Source: Capra hircus
Taxonomy: Eukaryota; Chordata; Mammalia; Artiodactyla; Bovidae
DNA length: 64,000 bases
Reading direction: 5' to 3'
NCBI RefSeq assembly: GCF_001704415.2
Contig: NW_017189517.1
Coordinates: 7,079,167 to 7,143,166, forward strand
Shown here: positions 21,863 to 33,701 of the stretch, piece after piece
Layout of the letters: the number at the start of each line of letters is the position of its first letter
Numbering within the stretch: the first letter of the stretch is position 1
Program-made: the position numbers and the translations under genes
Notes under the pieces: generated by a model
Seen by the model: only the letters and a program-made list of their open reading frames with translations
Told to the model about the DNA's origin: nothing
Databases searched by the model: none

Positions 21863-23040
21863 CTATTGTTGTTTAGTCACTCATTCGTGTCTCTTTGTGA
21901 CCCCATGGACTGCAGGATGCTGGCCTTCCCTGTCTATCACTGTGTTCCAGAACTTGCTCAGACTCATTTCCATTGTGTTGGTGATACCATCCAACCATCT
22001 CATTCTCTGTCATCCCCTTCTCCTCCTGCTTTCAATCTTTCCCAGCATCAGGGCCTTTTCCAGTAAGTTGGCTCTTCACATCAGGTGGCCAAAGTATTGA
22101 ACTTCAGCTTCAGCATTAGTCCTTCCAATGAATACTCAGGGTTGATTTCCTTTAGGATTGACTGGTTTGATCTCCTTGCAGTCCAAGGGACTCTCAAGAG
22201 TCTTCCAACACCACAGTTCAAAGTCATCAAGTCTTTGGTGCTCAGCCTTCTTTATGGTCCAACTCTTACATCCATACATCACTACTGGAAAAAACATAGC
22301 TTTAATTAGATGGATATTTGTCGTCAAAGTAATGTTTCTGCTTTTTAATGCACTGTCTAGGTTGGTTATAACTTTTCTTTCAAGGAGCAAGGGTCTTTTA
22401 ATTTCTTGGCTGCAGTTACCATCTGCAGTGATTTTGGAGCCCAAGAAAATAAAATCTGTTACTGTTTCCATTATTTCCCCATCTATTTGCCATGAAGTGA
22501 TGGGACCAGATGCCATAATCTTAATTTTCTGAATGTTGAGTTTTAAGCCAGCTTTTTCACTCTCCTCTTTCACTTTCATCAAGAGGTTCTTTCAGTTCCT
22601 TTTCACTTTCTGCCATAAGGGTGGTGAGTGTCATCCACATATTTGAGGTTATTGATATTTCTCCCGGCAATCTTGATTCCAGCTTGTGCTTCATCCAGCC
22701 TGGCATTTTGCTTGATGTACTCTGCATAGAAGTTAAATAAGCGGGGTGACAATATACAGCCTTGACGTACTCCTTTCCCAACTTTGAACCAGTCTGTTGT
22801 TCATGTCCAGTTCTAACTGTTGCTTCTTGACCTGCATGCAGGTTTCTCAGGAGGCAGGCAAGGTGGTCTGGTATTCTCATCTCTTGAAGAATTTTCCACA
22901 GCTTGTTGTGATCCACACAGTCAAAGGCTTTAGTGTAGTCAATGAAGCAGAAGTAGATGTTTTTCTGGAATTCTCTTGCTTTTTCAGTGATCCAGTGGAT
23001 GTTGGCAATTTGATCTCTGGTTCCTCTACCTTTTTAAAAT
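21863..23040 (-). repeat. BovB LINE, about 1.2 kb of ORF2 3' part
   Basis: Antisense copy. Minus-strand frames at 22136-22582 (IKIMASGPITSW, TDFIFLGSKITADGNCSQEI, VVMYGCKSWTIKKAEHQ) and 22557-22916 (DHNKLWKILQEMRIPDHLAC) carry reverse-transcriptase text in different frames. A frameshift lies near 22560-22590 and the copy is dead. The right (5') end breaks off at about 23035 in CTCTGGTTCCTCTACC. Confidence 0.95.
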
Positions 23041-24375
23041 TTCTCAACAGCTACACTTAACAAAGATACACTTACTCTCATATTTAAATTTTCAGAAATT
23101 CATAGAAAGTGAAATTATGAAATATTCATTGAGTACCCTACTGTGTACATAGCAGTTTGCAAGGAGGTAGAGATATTTCAGAGAACATGAAAGACACAGA
23201 AAGATATTTTCGTGACATTGTCTACTTGTCCACAGCCCAGCTGTGCTATTTCTGTACTTCAAAAAAAGGAAGTTCACAGTAGAAATGTTCAATTAACTGT
23301 TAAACACCTTTGTCAATTAAGAGATCATTTCCAGATCTGATGGATGAGTTCAAAATATCCAATTCATTTTAATAACCAGGCAGAAGAACAGTGTTACTCT
23401 CAAGAAGAGAGCAGATAAACATGTAAATGAACTCACAAATCTTTCAGAAGTACTCTGTCTGGAGTGATTGAATATTAATGTGCAAAATTTTCCATGTGTT
23501 AAATGATGAGCTGAATTACACTGAGAAGTGTGACGTTCAATGATAATCTAATTATATTGTATTTTGTAACATATTTAATAAGAACTAGATTATAAGTGTG
23601 AGACACTGGGGACACAGCTAGAACAAGAAAAACTCTGTTGAAAGCTCCAAGGACTAAGACCCATAAGTGTAGCAGTGTAAGGCTTTCATGTATCACAATT
23701 GCTCACCCAGTCACCTTTTCTCCATGATGCTTGATTTTCTTTCTTATTCTGTCCCAATCCACCGGGAGATTATAATCTTAGAAGCCAGGTCAAAAGTCAC
23801 CAGAAAGCCTTTCCTGACATTTTACCCTTGTGGTGAACACAAGGACCTCACCTTGAGGAGCTCCAACTACAGGGAATATAATTGACCAAGGATCCCAGCT
23901 ATGTGATTATGGGAAATCCACCTCCAGGTTTGCATCAAAGCCATGTGTCTCATGGGGTACTTCCAGTCAATGCCAAAGACCAAAGGGTTGCTAAGGCAAA
24001 CCTATTCCTGGAAGACATGGATCCTCTTTGATTTTGAGTTTGGTTTGCAGTGTTTCTGTCAACAGCTCTGTCAGACTGCCTTTAGGCTGCATGGCTGTCT
24101 AGGGTGCTACCACCCAACTTTGTCTCCCTCTTTATTTCATTCATGTCACACTGGCATTGTGGTCTGATAACTCTCCCAGTGTCTTCCTGGCTCCCTTCCT
24201 AATTTCTCTCTCATAGTCATTTCCTCTAATAAAATGCTTCTCCTTTAATCCTGTCTTGGCTTCAGGTTTTCAGAAGACTTAACACAACTCTCCCTTCTCT
24301 TAGGTACTTCTCCAGTTGCCCTTGTTTCGGTCTTGAGTGGCCACTTTTTCTGTTGTTTTTGCATCGGCCTTCCAT
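23041..24375. other. Unique sequence
   Basis: No supported exon. The short frames at 23688-23885 and 23943-24167 have no family likeness. Confidence 0.4.
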
Positions 24376-24478
24376 TCTCTATTGTGAGTTCCTGGAAGGT
24401 AGGTTTGTCAAGATTTTATTCTTGGTGCCTAGCAAGTATTAGGTGCATAGTCAATGATGAGTGAATGATGAATGTATG
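24376..24478 (+). repeat. L2 3' end remnant
   Basis: GAGTTCCTGGAAGGTAGG, TTCTTGGTGCCTAGCAAG, then TGAGTGAATGATGAATG, the usual order of an L2 tail. Confidence 0.6.
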
Positions 24479-24484
24479 AAAACA

Positions 24485-24605
24485 GTAGAGTTGTTAGGAG
24501 CCACTTAGTCAGAAGGATGTGATTTCAAATCCTAATTTTGCTGCTTTAGTAGCCTGGTGACCTTGAACAAGTAAATTATCTTTACCTTACTCTGCGTCTC
24601 TTTCC
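24485..24605 (+). repeat. MIR SINE remnant
   Basis: GATTTCAAATCCTAATTTTGC, AGCCTGGTGACCTTGAACAAG and TACTCTGCGTCTC follow the MIR tRNA-like part and core. Confidence 0.65.
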
Positions 24606-25228
24606 TAACCTAATTTCTGTCCCTGTGAATTTACTACCCTGGACATTTCACGTAAGTGGAATTGCATGATATGTGCCTTATATATTTGGCTTCTTTCACT
24701 TAGCAATGATGCTTTCAAGGGTCACACATGTGGTAACATGTATCACTACTTCATTACTATTATGGTAAATTGGAACTGACATCTATGGATGTATCATATT
24801 TTGTTTATCTGTTCATATGTTGATAGATATTGAGTTGTTTCTACTTATGGCTATTATGGATTATGCTGCTATGATCATTTGAATACAAGTTTTTCTGTGA
24901 ACATACATTTTAAATTCTACTGGGTATATATGTAGGAGTAGAACTGTTAGCTTGTATGATAACTTTATGTGTAACATTTTGAGAAGCTGTCAAATTTTTT
25001 TCCAAAGCAGCTGTAACATATTACATTCCACTAGCAATGTATGAGAGTTCTAATTTCTCTACATCCTTGCCAACACTTGTTTTTCAGTTTTCTTTTTCTT
25101 TAATTATAGCCATTGTGGCAGATATGAAATGGAATCTCATTGTGCTCTTGATTGGAATTTACCTAATGACTAATGAGCTTGAGCATCTTTTCATATACTT
25201 ATTTGCTATTTTGTAGATCTTCTTTAGA

Positions 25229-25655
25229 GAAGTTCAGTTAGTTCAGTTAAGTCACTCAGTCGTGTCCAACTCTTTACAACCCCATGGACTGCAGCATGCC
25301 AGGCTTCCCTGTCCTTCACCAACTCCCAGAGCTCGCTCAGAATCATGTCCATTGAGTTGGTGATGCCATCCAACCATCTCATCCACTGTCATCCCCTTCT
25401 CCTCCCACCTTCAATCTTTTCCAGCATCAGGATCCTTTCAAATGAGTCAGTTCTTCATATCAGATGGCCAAAGTGTTGGATTTTATGCTTCAGCATCAGT
25501 CCTTCCAATGAATATTCAGGACTGATCTCCTTCAGAATGGACTGGTTGGATCTCCTTGCAGTCCAAGGGACTCTCAAGAGTCTTCTCCAGCTCTACAATT
25601 CAAAAGCATCAATTCTTCAGTGCTCAGCTTTCTTTATAGTCTCACATCCATAGAT
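25229..25655 (-). repeat. BovB 3'-end fragment
   Basis: TTCAGTTAGTTCAGTTAAGTC to TCTCACATCCATAGATG, inserted in old L1 text that resumes at AATGTCTATTCAAATCC. Confidence 0.93.
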
Positions 25656-26532
25656 GACTAATGTCTATTCAAATCCATTGCCCAATTTAAGTTGGGTTTT
25701 TAATCTCTTTTTATTATTGAGTTGTGTTGTTTATATAGTCTATATGCAAGTTTAAAAATCAGGTATATGATATGCAGACATTTTATGCCATTCTGGGAGT
25801 TATCTTTTCACTCTCTTCATACTGTCCTTTGACCTACAAAAGTTTTTAGGTTTGATAAAGTCCTCTTTATCTATTTTTCTTTTGTTGCTTGTACTTTCAA
25901 TACCATATAAAAAACTATTACCTAAGCCAGAGTCATGAAGATTTATACCTATGTTTCTTTCTAAGAGTTTTCTAGATTTTATTCTTAAATTTAAATCTTT
26001 AAAGACTAAGGGGTTAATTTTTATATATGGTGTGCTTTAAGGGTCTAAATTCATTTTTCTGCATGTGGATATCCAATTGTCCCAGTGCCTTTTGTTGGAA
26101 AGGCTATTTATTCTTTCCCCCATTGAATTTACTTAGCACCACTGTCAAAAATCAATTGACGAGATATAATAGACATATGGCTTTATTTCTAGACTCTCCA
26201 GTCAATTCCATCAATCTCTATGTTTATCCTCATGTCAATACCACACAATCTTTATTACTGTAGCTTTGTAATAAATTTTGAGATCAGGAAATGTGAGTCT
26301 TTCAACTTTGTTCTTTTTTTTTCAGTATAGTTTTGGCCATTTGGGATTCCTTATTTCCATAGTACGCTTATTTCCATAAGATTATTATGAAAAACGTCCA
26401 TTTATTTAAAAGAGGCACCTGAGATTTTGACAGGAATTTTTTTGACTTTAAACATCATTTTGGGGAGTATTACCATCATGACAATAATAAGTCTTCCAAT
26501 CCATGGACATGGGCTGTGTTTTCATTTATTTC

Positions 26533-27064
26533 AGTTCAGTTCAGTTCAGTCGCTCAGTCGTGTCCAACTTTGCGACCCCATGAATTGCAGCATGCCAGGC
26601 CTCCCTGTCCATCACCAGCTCCCGGAGTTCACTCAGATTCACATTCATCGAGTCAGTGATGCCATCCAGCTATCTCATCCTCTGTCGTCACCTTCTCCTC
26701 CTGCCCCCAATCCCTCCCAGCATCAGAGTCTTTTCCAATGAGTCAACGCTTCGCATGAGGTGGCCAAAGTACTGGAGTTTCAGCTTTAGCATCATTCCTT
26801 CCAAAGAAATCCCAGGGCTGATCTCCTTCAGAATGGACTGGTTTGATCTCCTTGCGGTCCAAGGGACCCTCAAGAGTCTTCTCCAACACCACATTTCAAA
26901 AGCATCAATTCTTCAGTGCTCAGCCTTCTTCACAGTCCAACTCTCACATCCATACATGACCACAGGAAAAACCATAGCCTTGACTAGATGGACCTTAGTC
27001 GGCAAAATAATGCCTCTGCTTTTGAATATGCTATCTAGGTTGGTCATAACTTTTCTTCCAATTA
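26533..27064 (-). repeat. BovB 3'-end fragment
   Basis: The TTCAGTTCAGTTCAG 3' end marks the left border and ACTTTTCTTCCAATTAGG the right. The minus-strand frame 26688-26894 contains RVPWTARRSNQSILKEISPG. Confidence 0.95.
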
Positions 27065-27220
27065 GGTCTCCTTTAATTTCTTTCAACAAGTTTTTGTAGT
27101 TTTCAGTGTATAAGTCTTACACTTCTTTCATTAAATTTATTCCTAAATGTTTTTTGATGCTATTATTAATGGAATAGTTTTCTTAATTTCATTTTTGGAC
27201 CATTCATTGCTAGTATATAG

Positions 27221-28517
27221 TTCAGTTCAGTTCAGTTCAGTCACTCAGTTGTGTCCAACTCTGCAACCCCATGAATCGCAGCATGCCAGGCCTCCCTGTC
27301 CATCACCAACTCCCAGAATTCACTCAGACTCATGTCCATCAAGTCAGTGATGCCATCCAGACATCTCATCCTCTGTAGTTCCCTTCTCCTCCTGCCCCCA
27401 ATCCCTCCCAGGATCAGAGTCTTTTCCAATGAGTCAACTCTTTGCATGAGGTGGCCAAAATACTGGAGTTTCAGCTTTAGCATCATTCCTTCCAAAGAAA
27501 TCCCAGGGCTGATCTCCTTTGAAATGGACTGGTTGGATCTCCTTGCAGTCCAAGGGACTCTCAAGAGTCTTCTCCAATATCACATTTCAAAAGCATCAAT
27601 TCTTCGGCACTCAGCTTTCTTCACAGTCCAACTCTCACATTGATACATGACCACTGGAAAAACCATAGCCTTGACTAGATGGACCTTTGTTGGCAAAGTA
27701 ATGACTCTGCTTTTCAATATGCTGTCTAGGTTGGTCATAACTTTTCTTCCAAGGAGCAAGCATCTTTTAATTTCATGGCTGCAGTCACTGTCTGCAGTGA
27801 TTTTGGAGCCCCCCCAAAATAAAGTCTGACACTCTTTCCACTGTTTCCCCATCTATTTCCCATGAAGTGATGGGACCAGATGCCATGATCTTAGTTTTCT
27901 GAATGTTGAGCTTTAAGCCAACCTTTTCATTCTCCACTTTCACTTTCATCAAGAGGCTTTTTAGTTCCTCTTCACTTTCTGCCATAAGGGTGGTGTCATC
28001 TGCCTATCTGAGGTTATTGATATTTCTCCCAGCAATCTTGATTCCATCTTGCGCTCTTCTAGCCCAGCGTTTCTCATGATGTACTCTGCATATAAGTTAA
28101 ATAAGCAGGTGACAATACACAGCCTTGATGTACTCCTTTTCCCATTTGGAACTTGTCCGTTGTTCCATGTCCAGTTTTAACAGTTGCTTCCTGGCCTGCA
28201 TACAGATTTCTCAAGGGACAGGTCAGGTGGTCTGGTATTCCCATCTCCTTCAGAATTTTCCACAGTGTATTGTGATCCACACAGTCAAAGGCTTTGGCAG
28301 AGTCAATAAAGCAGAAATATATGTTTTTCTGGAACTCTCTTGCTTTTTCGATGATCCAGCGACCCCATGGACTATACAGTTCTTGGGATTCTCCAGGCCG
28401 GAATACTGGAGTGGGTAGCCTTTCCCTTCTCCAGGGCATCTTCCCAACCCAGGGATCGAACCCAGGTCTCCTACATTGCGGGTGGATTCCTTACCAGCTG
28501 AGCCACAAGGGAAGGTC
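27221..28517 (-). mobile_element. Chimeric retroelement: Bov-tA head joined to BovB
   Basis: The left part (27221-28357) is BovB with the TTCAG 3' end and minus-strand RT text (27580-27852, 27785-27985, and FDCVDHNTLWKILKEMGIPD within 28074-28439). The right part (28358-28517) is a Bov-tA SINE from its tRNA head to the ATGGGGTCGC point, in the same orientation. The whole is bracketed by CTAGTATATAG at 27210-27220 and 28518-28528, so both parts look like one insertion. The RT frames are broken. Confidence 0.85.
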
Positions 28518-28544
28518 CTAGTATATAGAAGTACAGCCAAATTT

Positions 28545-28780
28545 GGTCTTTGTGTGGGCTTTCTCTAGTTACAGCCAGCAGGAGGCTACTCTTCATTGTG
28601 ATGTGCAGGCTTCTCCTTGTGGTGGCTTCTCTTGTTGCAGAGCATGGACTCTAGAGCGCATGGGCTTCAGTAGTTGTGGTGCACAGGACTAGTTGCTCTG
28701 TGGCATGTGTGATCTTCCCAGATCAGGGATTGAACCCATGTCCCCTGTATTCCCAACCTCTGGACTACCAGGGAATTCCT
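28545..28780 (-). repeat. CHR SINE
   Basis: GTGTGGGCTTTCTCTAGTTAC, GGCTTCTCTTGTTGCAGAGC and the head CTGGACTACCAGGGAATTCC. Confidence 0.9.
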
Positions 28781-28889
28781 ACAACTCATTTTTGGATGTT
28801 GGTTTTGTATTTGCAACTTTCCTGAACTCATTTATTAGATTTTTTTTTGATATGGATTCTTTGTGTGTGTGTGTGTGTTTGATATAGTA

Positions 28890-29240
28890 TTTTTTTAATT
28901 AATTAATTTTTTGGAGGCTAATTACTTTCCAATATTGTATTGGTTTTGCCATACATTGACATGAATCCGCCATGGGTGTACATGTGTTCCCCATCCTGAA
29001 CCCCTCTCCCACCTCCCTCCCCATCACATCCCTCTGGGTCATCCCAGTGCACCAGCCCCGAGCACCCTGTATCATGCATTGAACCTGGACTGGTGATCCA
29101 CTTCACATATGATATTATACATGTTTCAATGCCATTCTCCCATATCATCCCACCCTCACCCTCTCCTACAGAGACCAAAAGACTGTTCTGTACATCTGTG
29201 TCTCTTTTGATGTCTCCCATACAGGCTTATCATTACCATC
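28890..29240 (-). repeat. L1-BT 3' UTR of the large insertion
   Basis: TTTTTTGGAGGCTAATTACTTTCC and TTGGTTTTGCCATACATTG lead into the C-rich CCCCTCTCCCACCTCC block. Shorter copies of this module occur at 31290, 32410 and 45750. Confidence 0.88.
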
Positions 29241-31284
29241 TTTCTAAATTTGATATATATGCATTAGTATACTGTATTGGTGTTTTTCTTTCTGGCTTAC
29301 TTCACTCTGTATAATCGGCTCCAGTTTCATCCACCTCATTAGAACTGATTCAAATGTATTCTTTTTAATGCCTGAGTAATACTCCATTGTGTATATGTAC
29401 CACAGCTTTCTTATCCTTTCGTCTGCTGATGGACATCTAGGTTGCTTCCATGTCCTGGCTATTATAAACAGTGCTGCGATGAGCATTAGGGTACACGGGT
29501 CTCTTTCAATTCTGGTTTCCTCAGTGTGTATGCCCAGAAGTGGGATTGCTGGGTCATATGCAGTTCTAGTTCCACTTTTTTAAGGAATCTCCACACTGTT
29601 CTCCATAGTGGCTGCACTAGTTTGCATTCCCACCAACAGTGTAAGAGGGTTCCCTTTTCTCCACACCCTCTCCAGCATTTATTGCTTGTAGACTTTTGGA
29701 TAACAGCCATTCTGACTGGTGTGAGATGGTACCTCATTGTGGTTTTGATTTGCATTTCTCTGATAATGAGTGATGTTGAGCATCTTTTCATGTGTTTGTT
29801 AGCCATCTGTATGTCTTCTTTGGAGAAATGTATGTTTAGTTCTTTGGCCCATTTTTTGATTGGGTCATTTATTTTTCTGGAATTGAGCTGCAAGAGTTGC
29901 TTGTATATTTTTGAGATTAATTCTTTGTCAGTTGCTTCATTTGCTATAATTTTCTCGCATTCTGAAGGCTGTCTTTTCACCTTGCTTATAGTTTCCTTTG
30001 TTGTGCAGAAGCTTTTAATTTTAATTAGGTCCTATTTGTTTATTTTTGCTTTTATTTCCAATATTCTGGGAGATGGGTCATAGAGGATCCTGCTGTGATT
30101 TATGTCGGAGAGTGTTTTGCCTATGTCTTCCTCTAGGAGTTTTACAGTTTCTGGTCTTATATTTAGATCTTTAATCCATTTTGAGTTTATTTTTGTGTAT
30201 GGTATTAGAAAGTGTTCTAGTTTCATTATTTTACAAGTGGTTGACCAGTTTTCCCAGCACTACTTGTTAAAGAGATTGTCTTTTCTCCATTGTATATTCT
30301 TGCCTCCTTTGTCAAAGATAAGGTGACCATAGGTACGTGGATTTATCTCTGGGTTTTCTATTTTGTTCCATTGATCTATATTTCTGTCTTTGTGCCAGTA
30401 CCATACTGTCTTGATGACTGTGGCTTTGTAGTAGAGCCTGAAGTCAGGCAGGCTGATTCCTCCAGTTCCATTCTTCTTTCTCAAGATTGCTTTGGCTATT
30501 CGAGGTTTTTTGTATTTCCATACAAATTGTGAAATTATTTGTTCCAGTTCTCTGAAAATACCGTTGGTAGCTTGATAGGGATTGCATTGAATCTATAGAT
30601 TGTTCATTTTCACAATATTGATTCTTCTGATCCATGAACATGGTATATTTCTCCATCTATTTGTGTCTTCTTTGATTTCTTTCACCAGTGTTTTATAGTT
30701 TTCTATATACAGGTCTTTTGTTTCTTTAGGTAGATATGTTCCTAAATATTTTATTCTTTTCATTGCAATGGTAAATGGAATTGTTTCCTTGATTTCTCTT
30801 TCTGTTTTCTCATTGTTAGTGTATAGGAATGCAAGGGATTTCTGTGTGTTGATTTTATATCCTGCAACTTTACTATATTCACTAATTAGCTCTAGTAATT
30901 TTCTGATGAAGTCTTTAGGGTTTTCTATGTAGAGGATCATGTCATCTGCAAACAGTGAGAGTTTTGCTTCTTTTCCAATCTCGATACCTTTTATTTCTTT
31001 TCTGCTCTGATTACTGTGGCCAAAACTTCCAAAACTATGTTGAATAGTAGTGGTTAGAGTGGGCACCCTTGTCTTGTTCCTGACTTTAGGGGGAATGCTT
31101 TCAGTATTTCACCATTGAGGATAATGTTTGCTGTGGGTTTGTCATATATAGCTTTTATTATGTTGAGGTATATTCCTTCTATTCCTGCTTTCTGGAGGGT
31201 TTTTTATCATAAATGGCTGTTGAATTTTGTCAGGCTTTCTCTGCATCTGTTGAGATAATCATATGGTTTTTATTTTTCAATTTT

Positions 31285-31572
31285 TTGAAATTTAAATTCA
31301 TTTATTTTAATTGGAGGCTAATTATGTTACAACATTATATTGGTTTTGCATTACATCACCATGAATCTGCCACAGGTATACACATGTTCCCCATCCTGAA
31401 TCCCCTTCGACCTCCCTCCCCGTACCATCCCTCTGGGTCATCCCAGTGCACCAGCCCCAAGTATCCTGTATCCTGCATTGAAACTGGACTGGTAATTTGT
31501 TTCTTATATGATATTATACATGTTTCAATGCCATTCTCCCAAATCATCCCACCCTCTCCCTCTCCCACAGTT
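31285..31572 (-). repeat. Short L1 3'-end inserted into L1-BT ORF2
   Basis: AATTGGAGGCTAATTATG, TTGGTTTTGCATTACATCACC, CCCTTCGACCTCCC and the end CCCTCTCCCACAG interrupt ORF2 text (left TTTTATTTTTCAATTTTTT, right TTTTTTAATGTGG). It is a second copy of the host element's own 3' end. Confidence 0.88.
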
Positions 31573-32404
31573 TTTTAATGTGGTGTTTTACATTGATTGA
31601 TTTGCGGATATTGAAGAATCCTTGCATCCCTGGGATAAAGCAAACTTGGTCATGATGTATGATCTTTTTAATATGTTGTTGGATTCTGTTTGCAAGAATT
31701 TTGTTAAGGATTTTTGCATCTTTGTTCATCAGTGATATTGGCCTGTAGTTTACTTTTTTTGTGGCATCTTTGTCAGGTTTTGGTAGTAGGGGTGATGGTG
31801 GCCTCATAGAATGAGTTTGGAAGTTTACCTTCCTCTGCAATTTTCTGGAAGAGTTTGAGTAAGATATGTGTTAGCTCTTCTGTAAATTTTTGGTAGAATT
31901 CAGCTGTGAAGTCGTCTTGTCCTGGGTTTTTGTTTGCTGGAAGATTTCTGATTAGTTTCAATTTCTGTGCTTGTGATGGGTCTGTTAAGATTTTCTATTT
32001 CTTCCTGATTCAGTTTTGGATCGTTATACTTTTCTCTGAATTCTTCCATTCCTTCCAAGTTGTCCATTTTATTGGCGTATAGTTGCTGATAATAGTCTCT
32101 TATGATCCTTTGTATTTCTATGTTGTCTGTTGTGATCTCTCCAGTTTCATTTATAATTTTGTTGATTTGATTTTTCTCCCTTTGTTTCTTGATTAGTCTG
32201 GCTAATGGTTTGTCAATTTTATTTATCCTCTCAAAGAACCAGCTTTTGGCTTTGTTGATTTTTGCTATGGTCTCTTTTGTTTCTTTCGCATTTATTTCTG
32301 CCCTCATTTTTAAGATTTCTTTCCTTCTACTAACTCTGGGGTTCTTCATTTTTTCCTTTTCTAGTTGCTTTAGGTATAGAGTTAGGTTATTTATTTGACT
32401 TTTT

Positions 32405-32640
32405 TCTTTTTTTTAATTTTTATTTTTACTTTATTTTACCTTACAATACTGTATTGGTTTTGCCATACATTGACATGAATCCACCACGGGTGTACATGCG
32501 ATCCCAAACATGAACCCCCCCCCCACCTGCCTCCCCACAACATCCCTCTGGATCATCCCCATGCACCAGCACCAAGCATGCTGTATCCTGCATCAGACAT
32601 AGACTAGCGATTCGATTCTTACATGATAGTATACATGTTT
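32405..32640 (-). repeat. Second short L1 3'-end inserted into L1-BT ORF2
   Basis: AATACTGTATTGGTTTTGCC, CGGGTGTACATGCGATCC and a C run (32516-32524) end at AGTATACATGTTTC. ORF2 text resumes at TTATTTCTTGAGGTAAG. Confidence 0.88.
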
Positions 32641-33701
32641 CTTATTTCTTGAGGTAAGCCTGTATTGCTATGAACCTTTCCCTTAGCACTGCTTTTATAG
32701 TGTCCCACAGGTTTTGGGTTGTTGTGTTTTCATTTTCATTCACTTCTATGCATATTTTAATTTCTTTTTTGATTTCTTCTGTGATTTGTTGGTTATTCAG
32801 CAGTGTGTTGTTCAGCCTCCATATGTTGGAATTTTTAATAGTTTTTCTCCTGTAACTGACATCTAATCTTACTGCATTGTGGTCAGAAAAGATGCTTGGA
32901 ATGATTTCAGTTTTTTTGAATTTGCCAAGGCTAGATTTATGGCCCAGGATGTGATCTATCCTGGAGAAGGTTCCACGTGCACTTGAGAAAAAGGTGAAAT
33001 TCATTGTTTTGGGGTGAAATGTCCTATAGATATCAATTAGGTCTAACTGGTCTATTGCATCGTTTAAAGCTTGTGTTTCCTTGTTAATTTTGTTTAGTTG
33101 ATTTATCCATAAGTATGTTGGGCTATTAAAGTCTCCCACTATTATTGTGTTATTGTTAATTTCCCCTTTCATACTTGTTAGCATTTGTCTTACATATTGC
33201 GGTGTTCCTACATTGGGTGCATATATATTTATGATTGTTATTTCTTCTTCTTGGATTGATCCTTTGATCATTATGTAGTGTCCTTCTTTGTCTCTTTTCA
33301 CAGCCTTTGTTTTAAAGTCTATTTTATCTGAAATGAATATTGCTACTCCTGCTTTCTTTTGGTCTCCATTTGCATGGAATATCTTTTTCCAGCCCTTCAC
33401 TTTCAGTCTGTATGTGTCCCTTGTTTCGAGGTGGGTCTCTTGTAGACAACACATATAAGGGTCTTGTAGCTATTCAGCCAGTCTTTGTCTTTTGGTTGGG
33501 GCATTCAACCCATTTACATTTAAGGTAATTATTGATAAGTATGATCCCTTTGCCATTTACTTTATTGTTTTGGGTTTGAGTTTATACACCCTTTCTGTGT
33601 TTCCTGTCTAGAGAAGATCCTTTAGCATTTGTTGGAGAGCTGGTTTGGTGGTGCTGAATTCTCTCAGCTTTTGCTTGTCTGTAAAGCTTTTGATTTCTCC
33701 T

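Larger units (their letters stand above)
29244..33472 (-). pseudogene. L1-BT ORF2 (endonuclease / reverse transcriptase), broken
   Basis: The reading runs right to left. The endonuclease part is open at 32642-33454 and keeps QETH, INIYAPN, GDFN, RIDHI and SDH, the usual catalytic and DNA-binding motifs. The linker and early RT lie at 31900-32349 and 31544-31840. The RT core with FADDMILYI lies at 30593-31066. C-terminal parts lie at 30260-30484, 29486-29980 (with a Cys-rich CWRGCGEKGTLLHCWWECK) and 29244-29486. Frame changes between segments and the two nested insertions make it inactive. A TAG stop at 33470-33472 sits where related L1s, as I recall, carry Trp. Confidence 0.9.

Noticed and set aside
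22136..22916. Reverse-transcriptase frames as a host gene
   Set aside because: They are frameshifted BovB ORF2 pieces with the usual TTCAG-type LINE context.
26533..26550. TTCAG tandem repeats (also at 27221 and 63752) as a regulatory array or CRISPR-like repeat
   Set aside because: This is the standard 3'-terminal simple repeat of BovB, and the DNA is vertebrate.
29526..30083. 185-codon plus-strand frame with membrane-like hydrophobic stretches
   Set aside because: Antisense of L1 ORF2. The hydrophobicity comes from T-rich antisense DNA.
32642..33454. Endonuclease-like 270-codon frame as an AP endonuclease gene
   Set aside because: It is the endonuclease domain of the L1-BT ORF2, collinear with RT and ORF1 text.
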